Origin: an uncultured Actinotalea sp.
GTDB taxonomy: Bacteria; Actinomycetota; Actinomycetes; Actinomycetales; Cellulomonadaceae
Direction of reading: 5' to 3'
Length of the DNA stretch: 16,117 nt
NCBI RefSeq assembly: GCF_946885855.1
Contig: NZ_CAMPHH010000046.1
Span: 1 to 16,117, forward strand
The notes beneath the pieces are model-generated. The model saw only the letters and a program-made list of their open reading frames with translations. It had not been told where the DNA came from and did no database searches. Both the position numbers and the translations under genes were made by a program. Positions 1 through 8,391 of the stretch are shown here, piece after piece. How positions within the stretch are numbered: position 1 is the stretch's first letter; each line of letters begins with the position of its first letter.

Positions 1-1644
1 CTGCCCACCCTGCCCGTCGTCGAGGACGCGACCGCGCCCGAGACCCGTCGGCCGCTGCGTCGGGCGCTGCTGAGCGTCTACGACAAGACCGGCCTGGTCG
101 AGCTGGCGACGGCCCTCCACGGCGCCGGTGTCGAGCTCGTGTCGACCGGCTCCACGGCCGCCCGGATCGCCGACGCCGGCCTGCCCGTGACTCCGGTCGA
201 GCAGCTCACCGGCTTCCCCGAGTGCCTCGACGGGCGGGTCAAGACGCTGCACCCGCGGGTGCACGCCGGGATCCTCGCCGACACCCGCCGACCCGACCAC
301 GTCGCGCAGCTCGAGGCGCTCGAGGTCGCGCCGTTCGAGCTCGTCGTCGTCAACCTCTACCCGTTCGTCGAGACCGTGGCCTCCGGCGCGACGCCCGACG
401 AGTGCGTCGAGCAGATCGACATCGGCGGCCCCTCGATGGTGCGGGCCGCCGCGAAGAACCACCCGAGCGTCGCCGTCGTCGTCGACCCGGCGCGCTACGG
501 CGCGGTGCTGGACGCCGTCGCCGACGGCGGTTTCACCCTGGCCCAGCGCCGCGCGCTCGCGGCGGAGGCGTTCGTGCACACGGCGACGTACGACGTCGCG
601 GTCGCCTCCTGGATCGGCAACGTGCTGTCCCCGACCGACGAGGTCGACGGCGAGGACGGCCCGGTCGCCACCGGGTTCCCCGCCTGGATGGGCGCCACGT
701 GGAACCGAGCCGATGTCCTGCGGTACGGGGAGAACCCGCACCAGCGCGCCGCGCTGTACACCTCCGGGTACGGCCCGGCCGGTCTCGCGCAGGCGCGGCA
801 GCTGCACGGCAAGGCGATGAGCTACAACAACTACGTGGACGCCGACGCCGCCTGGCGCGCGGCGCACGACCACGACGAGGCCGCCGTGGCGATCATCAAG
901 CACGCCAACCCGTGCGGCATCGCCGTCGGGGCCGACGTCGCGCAGGCGCACGCCCGCGCCCACGCCTGCGACCCGGTGTCGGCGTTCGGCGGCGTCATCG
1001 CCGCGAACCGGCCCGTCACGCGCGCCGCGGCCGAGCAGATCGCGCCGGTCTTCACCGAGGTCGTCGTCGCCCCCGCGTTCGACGACGACGCCCTCGAGGT
1101 GCTGCAGGCGAAGAAGAACATCCGGCTGCTCGTGGTCGAGGGCCGGCCCGGTGGCGGGGTCGAGATGCGCCCGATCTCCGGCGGCCTGCTCCTGCAGTCG
1201 GTGGACCGGGTCGACGCGGTGGTCGACGGCGGCGGCGACGACCCGTCGTCGTGGACGCTCGCGGCGGGGGAGGCCGCGGACGAGGCCACGCTGGCGGACC
1301 TCGCCTTCGCGTGGCGCGCGGTCCGCGCGGTGAAGTCCAACGCGATCCTGATCGCGCGCGACGGGGCGTCCGTCGGGGTGGGGATGGGTCAGGTCAACCG
1401 CGTCGACTCGTGCCGTCTCGCGGTCGAGCGGGCCAACACGGGCGACGTCGAGCGGGCGCGCGGCGCCGTGGCGGCCTCCGACGCGTTCTTCCCGTTTTCC
1501 GACGGGCTCCAGGTCCTCCTCGACGCCGGGGTGCGCGCCGTCGTGCAGCCGGGCGGCTCGGTACGGGACGAGGAGGTCGTCGCCGCCGCGCGGGCCGCGG
1601 GCGTGACGATGTACCTGACGGGCACCCGCCACTTCGCCCACTGA
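1..1644 (+). CDS. purH: Bifunctional AICAR transformylase / IMP cyclohydrolase PurH (5' end outside window)
   Basis: PurH catalyses the last two steps of purine synthesis: formylation of AICAR from 10-formyl-THF, then ring closure to IMP in the cytosol. The frame is open from base 1 and codes for the family N-terminus ([20 protein letters not shown]) before any good start, so the gene begins upstream and the GTG at 139 is internal. The MGS-like cyclohydrolase domain comes first, with [10 protein letters not shown] (from 241) and [16 protein letters not shown]. The transformylase domain follows, with [27 protein letters not shown] and the catalytic Lys-His pair in IIKHANPCG (898-903). [22 protein letters not shown] and the typical C-terminal RHFAH are also present. 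I see no frameshift or missing key residue. It ends 40 bases before a strong hairpin, so it is probably the last gene of its transcript (purN is the usual upstream partner, inferred). Confidence 0.97.
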   Translation: MPTLPVVEDATAPETRRPLRRALLSVYDKTGLVELATALHGAGVELVSTGSTAARIADAGLPVTPVEQLTGFPECLDGRVKTLHPRVHAGILADTRRPDHVAQLEALEVAPFELVVVNLYPFVETVASGATPDECVEQIDIGGPSMVRAAAKNHPSVAVVVDPARYGAVLDAVADGGFTLAQRRALAAEAFVHTATYDVAVASWIGNVLSPTDEVDGEDGPVATGFPAWMGATWNRADVLRYGENPHQRAALYTSGYGPAGLAQARQLHGKAMSYNNYVDADAAWRAAHDHDEAAVAIIKHANPCGIAVGADVAQAHARAHACDPVSAFGGVIAANRPVTRAAAEQIAPVFTEVVVAPAFDDDALEVLQAKKNIRLLVVEGRPGGGVEMRPISGGLLLQSVDRVDAVVDGGGDDPSSWTLAAGEAADEATLADLAFAWRAVRAVKSNAILIARDGASVGVGMGQVNRVDSCRLAVERANTGDVERARGAVAASDAFFPFSDGLQVLLDAGVRAVVQPGGSVRDEEVVAAARAAGVTMYLTGTRHFAH

Positions 1645-1684
1645 CGCCGGCCCCGGCCTCGCGCACAGCCCGCCGCCCAGCGAC

Positions 1685-1729
1685 ATCGCGGAGAGTTCCC
1701 CGCGCGAGCCGCGGGGAACTCTCCGCGAT
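1685..1729 (+). terminator. 20-bp perfect hairpin after purH
   Basis: Bases 1685-1704 are exactly complementary to 1710-1729, with a 5-base loop (CGAGC). The stem carries GGAGAGTTCCCC and its complement, so it is less GC-rich than its surroundings. No T-run follows, which is usual for actinobacterial terminators. It lies 40 bases after the purH stop and most likely ends that transcript. Its perfection and length would also fit a dispersed palindromic repeat; one copy cannot distinguish these. Confidence 0.75.
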
Positions 1730-1740
1730 CCGGGAGCGCG

Positions 1741-1912
1741 CGCGGGACGGCCGGCCTCGCCGTCTTCGGCCTGGTCACGACGCCCCTGTGGCGGCCCGGG
1801 CAGGCGCCGCAGGTGGTCCTGCTCGTCGGCCTGCTCGTCGGCACGCTCCTGGCCGGGACCATGGCGCTCGTGACCGGGCTCGCGCTGGTTCCGGCTGGCG
1901 CGCCACCTGAGG
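1741..1912 (+). pseudogene. Possible remnant of a small membrane-protein gene
   Basis: The 341 bases between purH and the DedA gene hold no intact gene beyond the hairpin. In frame 1, bases 1741-1900 translate to two convincing hydrophobic stretches, GLAVFGLVTTPLW and VVLLVGLLVGTLLAGTMALV. The first lies before any ATG or GTG in that frame; the earliest is GTG 1813, which would cut the first segment off. After about 1900 the frame becomes Arg/Ser/Pro-rich and runs into the DedA gene. A plausible membrane-protein end (WFRLARHLR, then TGA at 1913) lies in frame 2, so a frameshift near 1870-1890 is possible. I read this as a 5'-truncated, decayed gene. A short intact protein from GTG 1813, or chance, remain possible. 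No family is recognised. Confidence 0.3.
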
Positions 1913-1978
1913 TGACGGATCTCACGCGCTCTCCGCGCCGGACCTCCGCCGCGCCTCCACGGACCCTCCACGGGTCAG

Positions 1979-2008
1979 TTGGGCGGTGGGCGGGCGATCC
2001 GCGATCCT
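1979..2008 (+). promoter_or_regulatory. Possible leaderless promoter for the DedA gene
   Basis: A -35-like TTGGGC (1979-1984) and a -10-like GATCCT (2003-2008) are 18 bases apart. The -10 ends seven bases before the ATG at 2016, which would start the transcript at or next to the start codon. No good Shine-Dalgarno sequence precedes that ATG, in keeping with a leaderless message. Both boxes are weak matches. Confidence 0.35.
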
Positions 2009-2015
2009 GGTCCGC

Positions 2016-2639
2016 ATGGCCACCCCGCAGGTCGACGGCATCGCTGGATGGGTCGTCGACGTCATCGGCAGCATCGGCGAGCTCGGCGTCGGGCTGCTCA
2101 TCGCCCTCGAGAACGTCGTCCCGCCGATCCCGTCCGAGGTGATCCTGCCGTTCGCCGGCTTCAGCGCGGCCCAGGGTGAGATCAGCCTGCTCTGGGCGTG
2201 GGTGGCGGCGACGCTCGGCTCCCTCCTCGGCGCGTGGATCCTCTACGGCGTGGGCGCGCTCATCGCCTACGAGCGGTTGCAGGGGCTCGCGGCGAAGCGG
2301 TGGTTCCTGCTCTTCAACACCGAGGACCTCCAGCGGGGCGAGCGGTTCTTCGACCGGCACGGGAGCAGGGTCGTCTTCTTCGCCCGCTTCGTGCCGCTGC
2401 TGCGGTCGGTCGTCTCGGTGCCGGCGGGTGTGGTCCGCATGCCGCTGCCGCGCTTCACCGCGCTCACCGCCCTCGGCAGCGGGATCTGGAACGCGATCTT
2501 CCTCTACGCCGGCTACCGGCTCGGGAACGAGTGGGAGCGGGTCGAGGGCTGGCTCGGTCCGGTGTCCACCGGGGTCGTGGTCCTCGTCGCCGCCGCGTGC
2601 GCGGCGCTCGTGGTCCGCCAGGTGAAGCAGCTCACCTGA
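2016..2639 (+). CDS. DedA-family (VTT/SNARE-associated) membrane protein
   Basis: This is a 207-residue polytopic membrane protein of the DedA family. Members are thought to move lipid carriers or phospholipids across the cytoplasmic membrane and support envelope homeostasis; the substrate of this one cannot be told. Visible hallmarks are the re-entrant-loop motif E32-N-x-x-P-P-x-P-S-E41 and the second motif F-A-R124-F-V-P127-L-L-R130 followed by SVPAGVVRMPLPRF. A G-x-x-I-W-N helix and a final hydrophobic helix (STGVVVLVAAACAALVV) complete it. Length is normal for the family. I chose ATG 2016 (MATPQVDG) because the upstream GTG at 1986 would add ten residues unlike the family, and a -10-like box sits seven bases before 2016. 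It stands alone, convergent with the flavoprotein gene that ends 19 bases on. Confidence 0.93.
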   Translation: MATPQVDGIAGWVVDVIGSIGELGVGLLIALENVVPPIPSEVILPFAGFSAAQGEISLLWAWVAATLGSLLGAWILYGVGALIAYERLQGLAAKRWFLLFNTEDLQRGERFFDRHGSRVVFFARFVPLLRSVVSVPAGVVRMPLPRFTALTALGSGIWNAIFLYAGYRLGNEWERVEGWLGPVSTGVVVLVAAACAALVVRQVKQLT

Positions 2640-2643
2640 CACC

Positions 2644-2658
2644 GGTCCGGTGCGGACC
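2644..2658. terminator. Short hairpin between convergent genes
   Basis: GGTCCG (2644-2649) pairs with CGGACC (2653-2658) around a three-base loop, in the 19 bases separating the DedA stop from the flavoprotein stop. It could serve both strands. With only six base pairs and no T-run it is a weak candidate. Confidence 0.3.
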
Positions 2659-3918
2659 TCAGGCGCCGCGTAGGGGCCGGTCCGGGTCGACGACGGCGTC
2701 GCGGTCGAGCACGGGCAGGGCCGGCCCGGCGAAGAGCCTGCGCGCCGCGGCCACGTCGCGGGGCCGGTCCACGGCGAGGACGCCGGTCAGCTCAGCGGTG
2801 CCCGGGGTGAACCACAGCGCCGTGAACGCGTCCGCGACGTCGCCGCGCACGACGACGTCGTCGTGCAGCCCCGGTGCGCCGTACAGGGCCAGCTCGTGGC
2901 CCAGCTGGGTCGAGAAGACGTAGGGCGCGAGGTCGTCGCCCGGCTGTCCCGGTCCGCCGAGGAGGCGCCGGACAGCGATCGCCGGGGCCCGCAGCGCGCC
3001 GTCCCAGTGGCCGCCGGACACCCACCCGTGCCGGGCCGAGCGGCGTCGGGCGAGGTCCCCGACGGCCACGACCGGCACCTGTGGCGCGCCGAGCGCGCGG
3101 AAGGCCTCGTCGACGGCCACGGAGCCGTCCGGCTCAAGCGGCAGCGCGCCGGCCAGCCACGCCGACGCCGGTCGCGCCCCCACCGCGACCAGCACGACGT
3201 CGGCCGGCAGCCGCTCGCCCGTCCCGCCGGGCAGAGCCGGCTCGAGCAGCACCTCGCCGGGCGTGACCGCGGCCACCCGGGCGCCGGTCAGCAGCCGGAT
3301 CCCCGCCGCCGCGTACCAGTCCCGCGTCCAGCCGCCGACCTGCGGGCCGAGCGCCGTCGCGAGCGGCGCGGAGGCCGCCTCGACCACCGTGACGTCGACG
3401 CCGGCCGCGGCGGCGACCCCGGCGACCTCGGCGCCGACCCATCCCGCCCCGACGACGACGAGGCGGCGCCCGGGCGCGAGGTCCGCGCGGAGCGCGGCGG
3501 CGTCGGCGGCGGTGTGCAGCGTCCGCGCGCCGGACCACCCCGCCGGCAGGACGGCGTGCGCACCCGTGGCGAGCACGACGGCGTCGGCCCGGACCGCGCC
3601 GCCGTCGGTCGTGACCGTGACCGGCGCCCCGTCGCCGAGTGCCAGCCCGGTCGCCCGGGTGCCGAGGCGGACGTCGTCGGCGTCGTGGAGCCGGGTGCCG
3701 ACCTCGTGGGCGAGCCACGCCGGGGTCGCGCGGGTGAGGAGCTCCTTGGACAGCGGCGGGCGGTCGTAGGGCTCCTCCGCCTCGGCACCGAGGACGGTGA
3801 CCCGTCCGGTGAAGCCCTGGTCGCGCAGCGCCGTGACGGTCCCGGCCCCGGCCAGGCCCGCGCCGACGACGACGACGGACCCGAGGGAGGAGGCGGCGGC
3901 GGTGGCGTCGGCGGGCAC
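2659..3918 (-). CDS. FAD/NAD(P)-binding oxidoreductase, ferredoxin/rubredoxin-reductase type
   Basis: This 419-residue flavoprotein resembles the reductases that pass electrons from NAD(P)H to a ferredoxin or rubredoxin serving cytochrome P450s and ring dioxygenases. The FAD-binding GAGLAGAGT is at residues 19-27, and YDRPPLSKEL (51-60) is the family's FAD-site signature. ATGA is at 117-120. The second, NAD-binding GAGWVGAE (157-164) is followed by an acidic E180 at the end of the next strand, which favours NADH over NADPH. The FAD-closing VGDLA is at 287-291, HWDGALRAPAIAVRRLL at about 304-320, and a reductase C-terminal domain follows from about residue 332 (PYVFSTQLGHELALYG). The start is GTG 3918, with a -10-like TACGGT six bases upstream. 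No ferredoxin, P450 or oxygenase gene is nearby, so its electron acceptor is unknown. Confidence 0.9.
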   Translation of the reverse strand: MPADATAAASSLGSVVVVGAGLAGAGTVTALRDQGFTGRVTVLGAEAEEPYDRPPLSKELLTRATPAWLAHEVGTRLHDADDVRLGTRATGLALGDGAPVTVTTDGGAVRADAVVLATGAHAVLPAGWSGARTLHTAADAAALRADLAPGRRLVVVGAGWVGAEVAGVAAAAGVDVTVVEAASAPLATALGPQVGGWTRDWYAAAGIRLLTGARVAAVTPGEVLLEPALPGGTGERLPADVVLVAVGARPASAWLAGALPLEPDGSVAVDEAFRALGAPQVPVVAVGDLARRRSARHGWVSGGHWDGALRAPAIAVRRLLGGPGQPGDDLAPYVFSTQLGHELALYGAPGLHDDVVVRGDVADAFTALWFTPGTAELTGVLAVDRPRDVAAARRLFAGPALPVLDRDAVVDPDRPLRGA

Positions 3919-3923
3919 GCCTC

Positions 3924-3929
3924 ACCGTA
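3924..3929 (-). promoter_or_regulatory. Likely -10 box, leaderless start of the flavoprotein gene
   Basis: Read on the minus strand, TACGGT (3929 to 3924) matches the actinobacterial TANNNT -10 pattern. It ends five bases before the GTG start at 3918, so transcription would begin at or beside the start codon. I see no clear -35 box. Confidence 0.45.
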
Positions 3930-3987
3930 ACCGGGACCACCGACGACGACGCCGCAGCGGACCCCCGCGAGCGCGTGCACCGGTGGC

Positions 3988-4049
3988 GGACCGGACGCGC
4001 GGGGGACCGGACCGGCACCGGACCGGGACCGGACCGCGGAGGCCGGTCC
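3988..4049. repeat. Degenerate GGACCG repeat tract in the divergent intergenic region
   Basis: Six copies of GGACCG start at 3988, 4004, 4009, 4020, 4026 and 4031, and an inverted CGGTCC lies at 4044-4049. The tract fills the 160 bases between the minus-strand flavoprotein gene and the plus-strand DUF3017 gene, upstream of both proposed promoters. It could be simple sequence drift in GC-rich DNA or a set of protein-binding half-sites. Confidence 0.5.
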
Positions 4050-4065
4050 GGCGACCAGCCCGCGT

Positions 4066-4071
4066 TAGGGT
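4066..4071 (+). promoter_or_regulatory. Likely -10 box, leaderless start of the DUF3017 gene
   Basis: TAGGGT (within TTAGGGT, 4065-4071) fits the TANNNT -10 pattern and ends seven bases before GTG 4079. That spacing puts the transcription start at the start codon. No Shine-Dalgarno sequence is present, in agreement with a leaderless message. Confidence 0.55.
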
Positions 4072-4078
4072 CAGGTCC

Positions 4079-4405
4079 GTGCCCGAGGTGCCCGAGGTGA
4101 CCGACGAGCCCGCCGACGTGTCCGTCGCGCGTCACCCCGAGGCGCACCCGGAACGGCTCCGCGCACCCGCGCTGTGGGTCGTCGTCGGCGGGATCGTCGT
4201 GGCCGTCGGTGCCGGGGTGCTCGAGGGCGCGCGCTCCGGCGCGATCGTCCTCGCCGTCACCCTCCTCGGCGCGGGGCTCGCCCGAGTCACCGGGCGAGGG
4301 CGGCGCCCCGAGGGGGTCGCGGTCCGCTCCACGTGGTGGGACGCGGTGGTCCTGTGGGGGCTCGCGCTCGGCATCTTCGTGCTGCAGGGGACTCCCGGCG
4401 TGTGA
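4079..4405 (+). CDS. DUF3017 small integral membrane protein
   Basis: This 108-residue protein has a short acidic N-terminus and three predicted membrane helices: ALWVVVGGIVVAVGAGVL, GAIVLAVTLLGAGLARV and WWDAVVLWGLALGIFVLQG. The segment PEGVAVRSTWWD just before the last helix matches the conserved Gly-x-x-Val-Arg-Ser element I associate with DUF3017, an actinobacterial family of unknown function often found near purH, folD and mdh. The frame is open far upstream, but the earlier part is Arg/Pro-rich and unlike a protein. I therefore chose GTG 4079, which a -10 box precedes by seven bases; GTG 4088 and GTG 4097 are less likely alternatives. The neighbourhood fits the family, but a direct link to the citric acid cycle is not shown. 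Confidence 0.85.
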   Translation: MPEVPEVTDEPADVSVARHPEAHPERLRAPALWVVVGGIVVAVGAGVLEGARSGAIVLAVTLLGAGLARVTGRGRRPEGVAVRSTWWDAVVLWGLALGIFVLQGTPGV

Positions 4406-4420
4406 CCCGTGCCGGTCCCG

Positions 4421-4444
4421 AGATCTCTTGATGTCGAGTAATCT
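4421..4444 (+). promoter_or_regulatory. icd-mdh promoter region with a 24-bp imperfect dyad
   Basis: The 24 bases form an imperfect dyad centred between 4432 and 4433. The outer arms AGAT and ATCT match exactly, and the core CTTGATGTCGAG pairs in four of six positions, giving eight of twelve pairs in all. The right arm contains TAATCT (4439-4444), a good -10 box, so a dimeric regulator bound here would cover the promoter. Transcription would start near 4451 and leave a leader of about 170 bases before icd, in which I see no gene and no recognisable riboswitch. Confidence 0.5.
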
Positions 4445-4624
4445 GGCCCGAGCACCATCCGGCGCGGACGCCGGCCCGCGCGGCGGGGGAGCCCTGGGGC
4501 TCGCCACGGAGGCCGGCTGCCCGCACCGGTGGAGCCGGACCCTCCGGATCGCCCGCCGACCCGCGAGGAGCCGCGAGGCAGCGCGGCGCGCAGGAGCCAC
4601 CACCGAGTCAACGGGAGATCACGC

Positions 4625-6872
<2,248 letters not shown>

Positions 6873-6888
6873 CCGCACGCACCACCGA

Positions 6889-6926
6889 CGACGGCGCCGT
6901 ACCCCACCCGGGGTGCGGCGCCGTCG
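6889..6926 (+). terminator. Strong hairpin terminator after mdh
   Basis: Bases 6889-6905 pair with 6910-6926 in a 17-bp stem with one G-U pair and a four-base loop (ACCC), 16 bases after the mdh stop. No T-run follows. The position and stability make it the end of the icd-mdh transcript. Confidence 0.85.
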
Positions 6927-6982
6927 CCGTGCGGGCGGGGGTGGGGAGATCCAGGTGGACCGGCGCGGCAGGCCGGGGCAGG

Positions 6983-7882
6983 ATGCGGCGCGTGCCGCCC
7001 CGCCTCGTCGTCGTCGAAGGGTCCATCGGGACCGGCAAGACGACGACGGCGCATCGTCTCGCCGAGGCGGTCGCGGCGCGGGGCGCGCGCGTGCGGTTGG
7101 TGGCCGAGGGCGACGTCGAGCACCCGGCCGACCTGGAGCAGGTCGCGCTCGTCGACCCCGGCGACCTCGGTGGGCTGCTCGCCGAGGCCCCGGGATGGGG
7201 GGACCGGGTCCGCGCCGCCGCGCGACCCGACCGCGCCGGGCTCCTCGTGGCCTACGGCGTCCTCGAGCGCGACCACGGCCCGCTGCCCGAGCCGCTGCGC
7301 AGCGCGCTGCAGGCGCGCGACGCGTACGAGCAGCCGCTCCCGGTCCACACCCGGCTGCGCCGGGAGCAGTGGGCGACGTTCGTCGGGGACGCCGTGGCCG
7401 GACCCGACGACGTGGTCGTCCTCGAGTGCTGCCTGGTGCAGAACCCGCTCACCGTGACGGTGCTGCGGGACGACGCGCCCGAGGAGGCGCTGCACGAGCT
7501 CGTCGGGTCGCTCCTTGCGGGGGCCGCCCCGCTGCGCCCCGTCCTCGTCCACCTGCGCCGGCCCGACGTCGGCGCGGCGTTCCGTGCCGCGGTGGCGCAG
7601 CGGCCGCCGTGGTGGCGGGACCACGTCGTGCAGTACTACACCGGGCGGGGGCTCGGCCGGCGGCTGGGTGCCGTGGGGATCGAGGGCACGGTCGAGGTCC
7701 TGCGCCGGCGCGCCGAGGTCGAGGGCCGGCTGCTCGAGGCGGTCGGGTCCGGCCTCGGTGCCGGAGCGGATGTGCGTGTCCTGCGCGTCGACCTCCCGAT
7801 CCCGCGGCCCGGAGCCGGGCTCGAGGAGCTCGTGGAGGAGCTCGTCGGACATGGTCCCGGCGCACCGGGGGATGCGTCGTGA
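6983..7882 (+). CDS. P-loop kinase-like protein (thymidylate-kinase-like fold), substrate unknown
   Basis: The 299-residue protein opens with a Walker A loop, EGSIGTGKTTTA (K19, T20), after a single hydrophobic strand, the layout of nucleotide and small-molecule kinases. Other conspicuous segments are EGDVEHPADLEQ, the very hydrophobic VVVLECCLVQNPLTVTVLR (a likely Walker B-equivalent strand), and RPPWWRDHVVQYYTGRGLG before GIEGTVEVLRRRAEVE. I recall the same segments in uncharacterised P-loop proteins of Bacillus and relatives, often named thymidylate-kinase-like. No lid motif fixes the substrate, and I do not name a reaction. ATG 6983 is chosen; GTG 6992 (MPPRLVVVEG) would also keep the whole domain. 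The ribosome site is weak (GGGGCAGG directly before ATG). Its stop overlaps the next gene's start by four bases (GTGA), so the pair is translationally coupled. Confidence 0.8.
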   Translation: MRRVPPRLVVVEGSIGTGKTTTAHRLAEAVAARGARVRLVAEGDVEHPADLEQVALVDPGDLGGLLAEAPGWGDRVRAAARPDRAGLLVAYGVLERDHGPLPEPLRSALQARDAYEQPLPVHTRLRREQWATFVGDAVAGPDDVVVLECCLVQNPLTVTVLRDDAPEEALHELVGSLLAGAAPLRPVLVHLRRPDVGAAFRAAVAQRPPWWRDHVVQYYTGRGLGRRLGAVGIEGTVEVLRRRAEVEGRLLEAVGSGLGAGADVRVLRVDLPIPRPGAGLEELVEELVGHGPGAPGDAS

Positions 7883-8172
7883 CGGGCGAGGAGCTGCGCG
7901 TCGCGATCCGGGTGCGCCCCGGGGCGTCACGGACGCGCGTGGGCGGGACCCACGGCGACCGCCTGGTCGTGGCGGTGACGGCCCGCGCGGTGGAGGGTGC
8001 GGCGACGGAGGCCGCGCTCCTCGCCGTCGCCGAGGCACTGGGCGTCCGGCGACGGCACGTCCGGCTCCTCCAGGGCGAGCGCAGCCGTGACAAGGTCGTC
8101 GCGGTGGAGGCCTCCGCGGCGTGTGCGGCCGGCGCGTGCGAGCGTCTCGAGCAGCTGCTCGCGGAGGCCTGA
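7879..8172 (+). CDS. DUF167 (YggU-family) protein
   Basis: This 97-residue protein has the compact DUF167 fold pattern: IRVRPGASRTRVGG, then DRLVVAVTARAVEGAATEAALLAVAEALGV, then VRLLQGERSRDKVVAVE. The last element matches the family's G-x-x-S-R-x-K-V ending. The usual Asn in the G-x-A-N segment is replaced by Thr. Function is unknown for the family. The start is GTG 7879, which overlaps the stop of the P-loop gene by four bases and has GGGG GATGCG upstream rather than a clear ribosome site, so its translation probably depends on the preceding gene. A Cys-containing tail (AACAAGACERLEQLLAEA) extends past the fold. Confidence 0.85.
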   Translation: MTGEELRVAIRVRPGASRTRVGGTHGDRLVVAVTARAVEGAATEAALLAVAEALGVRRRHVRLLQGERSRDKVVAVEASAACAAGACERLEQLLAEA

Positions 8173-8205
8173 CGGGACGGTTCAGGTCGGGGTGGCCGGG
8201 ACCGG

Positions 8206-8224
8206 TGCGCAACGCTTGCGCAAG
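8206..8224 (+). promoter_or_regulatory. Upstream dyad, candidate second operator of the amylopullulanase gene
   Basis: TGCGCAA (8206-8212) and TTGCGCA (8216-8222) are exact inverted 7-mers around CGC, and an overlapping perfect palindrome CTTGCGCAAG lies at 8215-8224. The CAA/TTG half-sites resemble LacI-family operators. Its centre is about 113 bases upstream of the operator on the -10 box. The site lies in the otherwise empty 219-base region after the DUF167 gene. That region also holds a small GCCCC/GGGGC hairpin at 8247-8260. Confidence 0.45.
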
Positions 8225-8306
8225 AAGCCGCAACATCACGTGTGAGGCCCCGGATGGGGCAACGGGACGTCCGAGGAGTGAGAGCGTGACCACCCTGGTC
8301 ATCCCA

Positions 8307-8336
8307 TTGCTGTCCGTTGCTGCAAGCGGTTACAGT
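8307..8336 (+). promoter_or_regulatory. Promoter of the amylopullulanase gene
   Basis: A -35-like TTGCTG (8307-8312) and a -10 TACAGT (8331-8336) are separated by 18 bases. The predicted start near 8343 gives a leader of about 50 bases that ends in a good ribosome site (GAGGGAG, 8377-8383). It is the best-matched conventional promoter in the window. Confidence 0.6.
8321..8334 (+). promoter_or_regulatory. LacI-family operator overlapping the -10 box
   Basis: TGCAAGCGGTTACA fits the TGNAANCGNTTNCA consensus of LacI/GalR-family operators at every fixed position, with the central CG that the hinge helix recognises. Its last four bases are inside the -10 box (8331-8336), so a bound repressor would block the polymerase. 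For a secreted starch enzyme the natural candidate is a MalR-like maltodextrin-responsive repressor, which is inference; no regulator gene is in the window. Confidence 0.7.
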
Positions 8337-8349
8337 CCGGGTGCCCGGG

Positions 8350-8369
8350 GGTTTCACCCGGGTGAAGCC
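8350..8369 (+). promoter_or_regulatory. 20-base near-perfect palindrome in the amylopullulanase leader
   Basis: TTCACCCGGGTGAA (8353-8366) is a perfect 14-base palindrome. The flanking bases extend it to 20 (8350-8369) with one mismatched pair, which would be a U-G wobble in RNA. It lies between the predicted transcription start and the ribosome site. It could be a further operator, or a leader stem-like element if it folds, though without a loop a DNA site is more natural. Confidence 0.45.
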
Positions 8370-8391
8370 TGGCGACGAGGGAGTCCCCACG

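Noticed and set aside
222..1910. A long plus-strand frame overlapping purH in another phase
   Set aside because: The translation is almost wholly Arg/Gly/Ala/Pro, a frame-shifted shadow of purH. purH motifs are all in the other frame.
4529..4624. Possible N-terminal extension of icd
   Set aside because: The extra residues are Pro/Arg-rich, the family begins at [20 protein letters not shown], and ATG 4625 has a good ribosome site. Residue numbers then match human IDH1 exactly.
4451..4624. A riboswitch in the icd leader
   Set aside because: I could find no conserved riboswitch core or terminator/antiterminator pair by eye; only the length is notable.
8317..8391. Upstream start of the amylopullulanase frame
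   Set aside because: It would lie inside or just before the predicted promoter and add 25 residues ahead of the signal peptide. ATG 8392 has GAGGGAG at proper spacing and gives a normal signal peptide.
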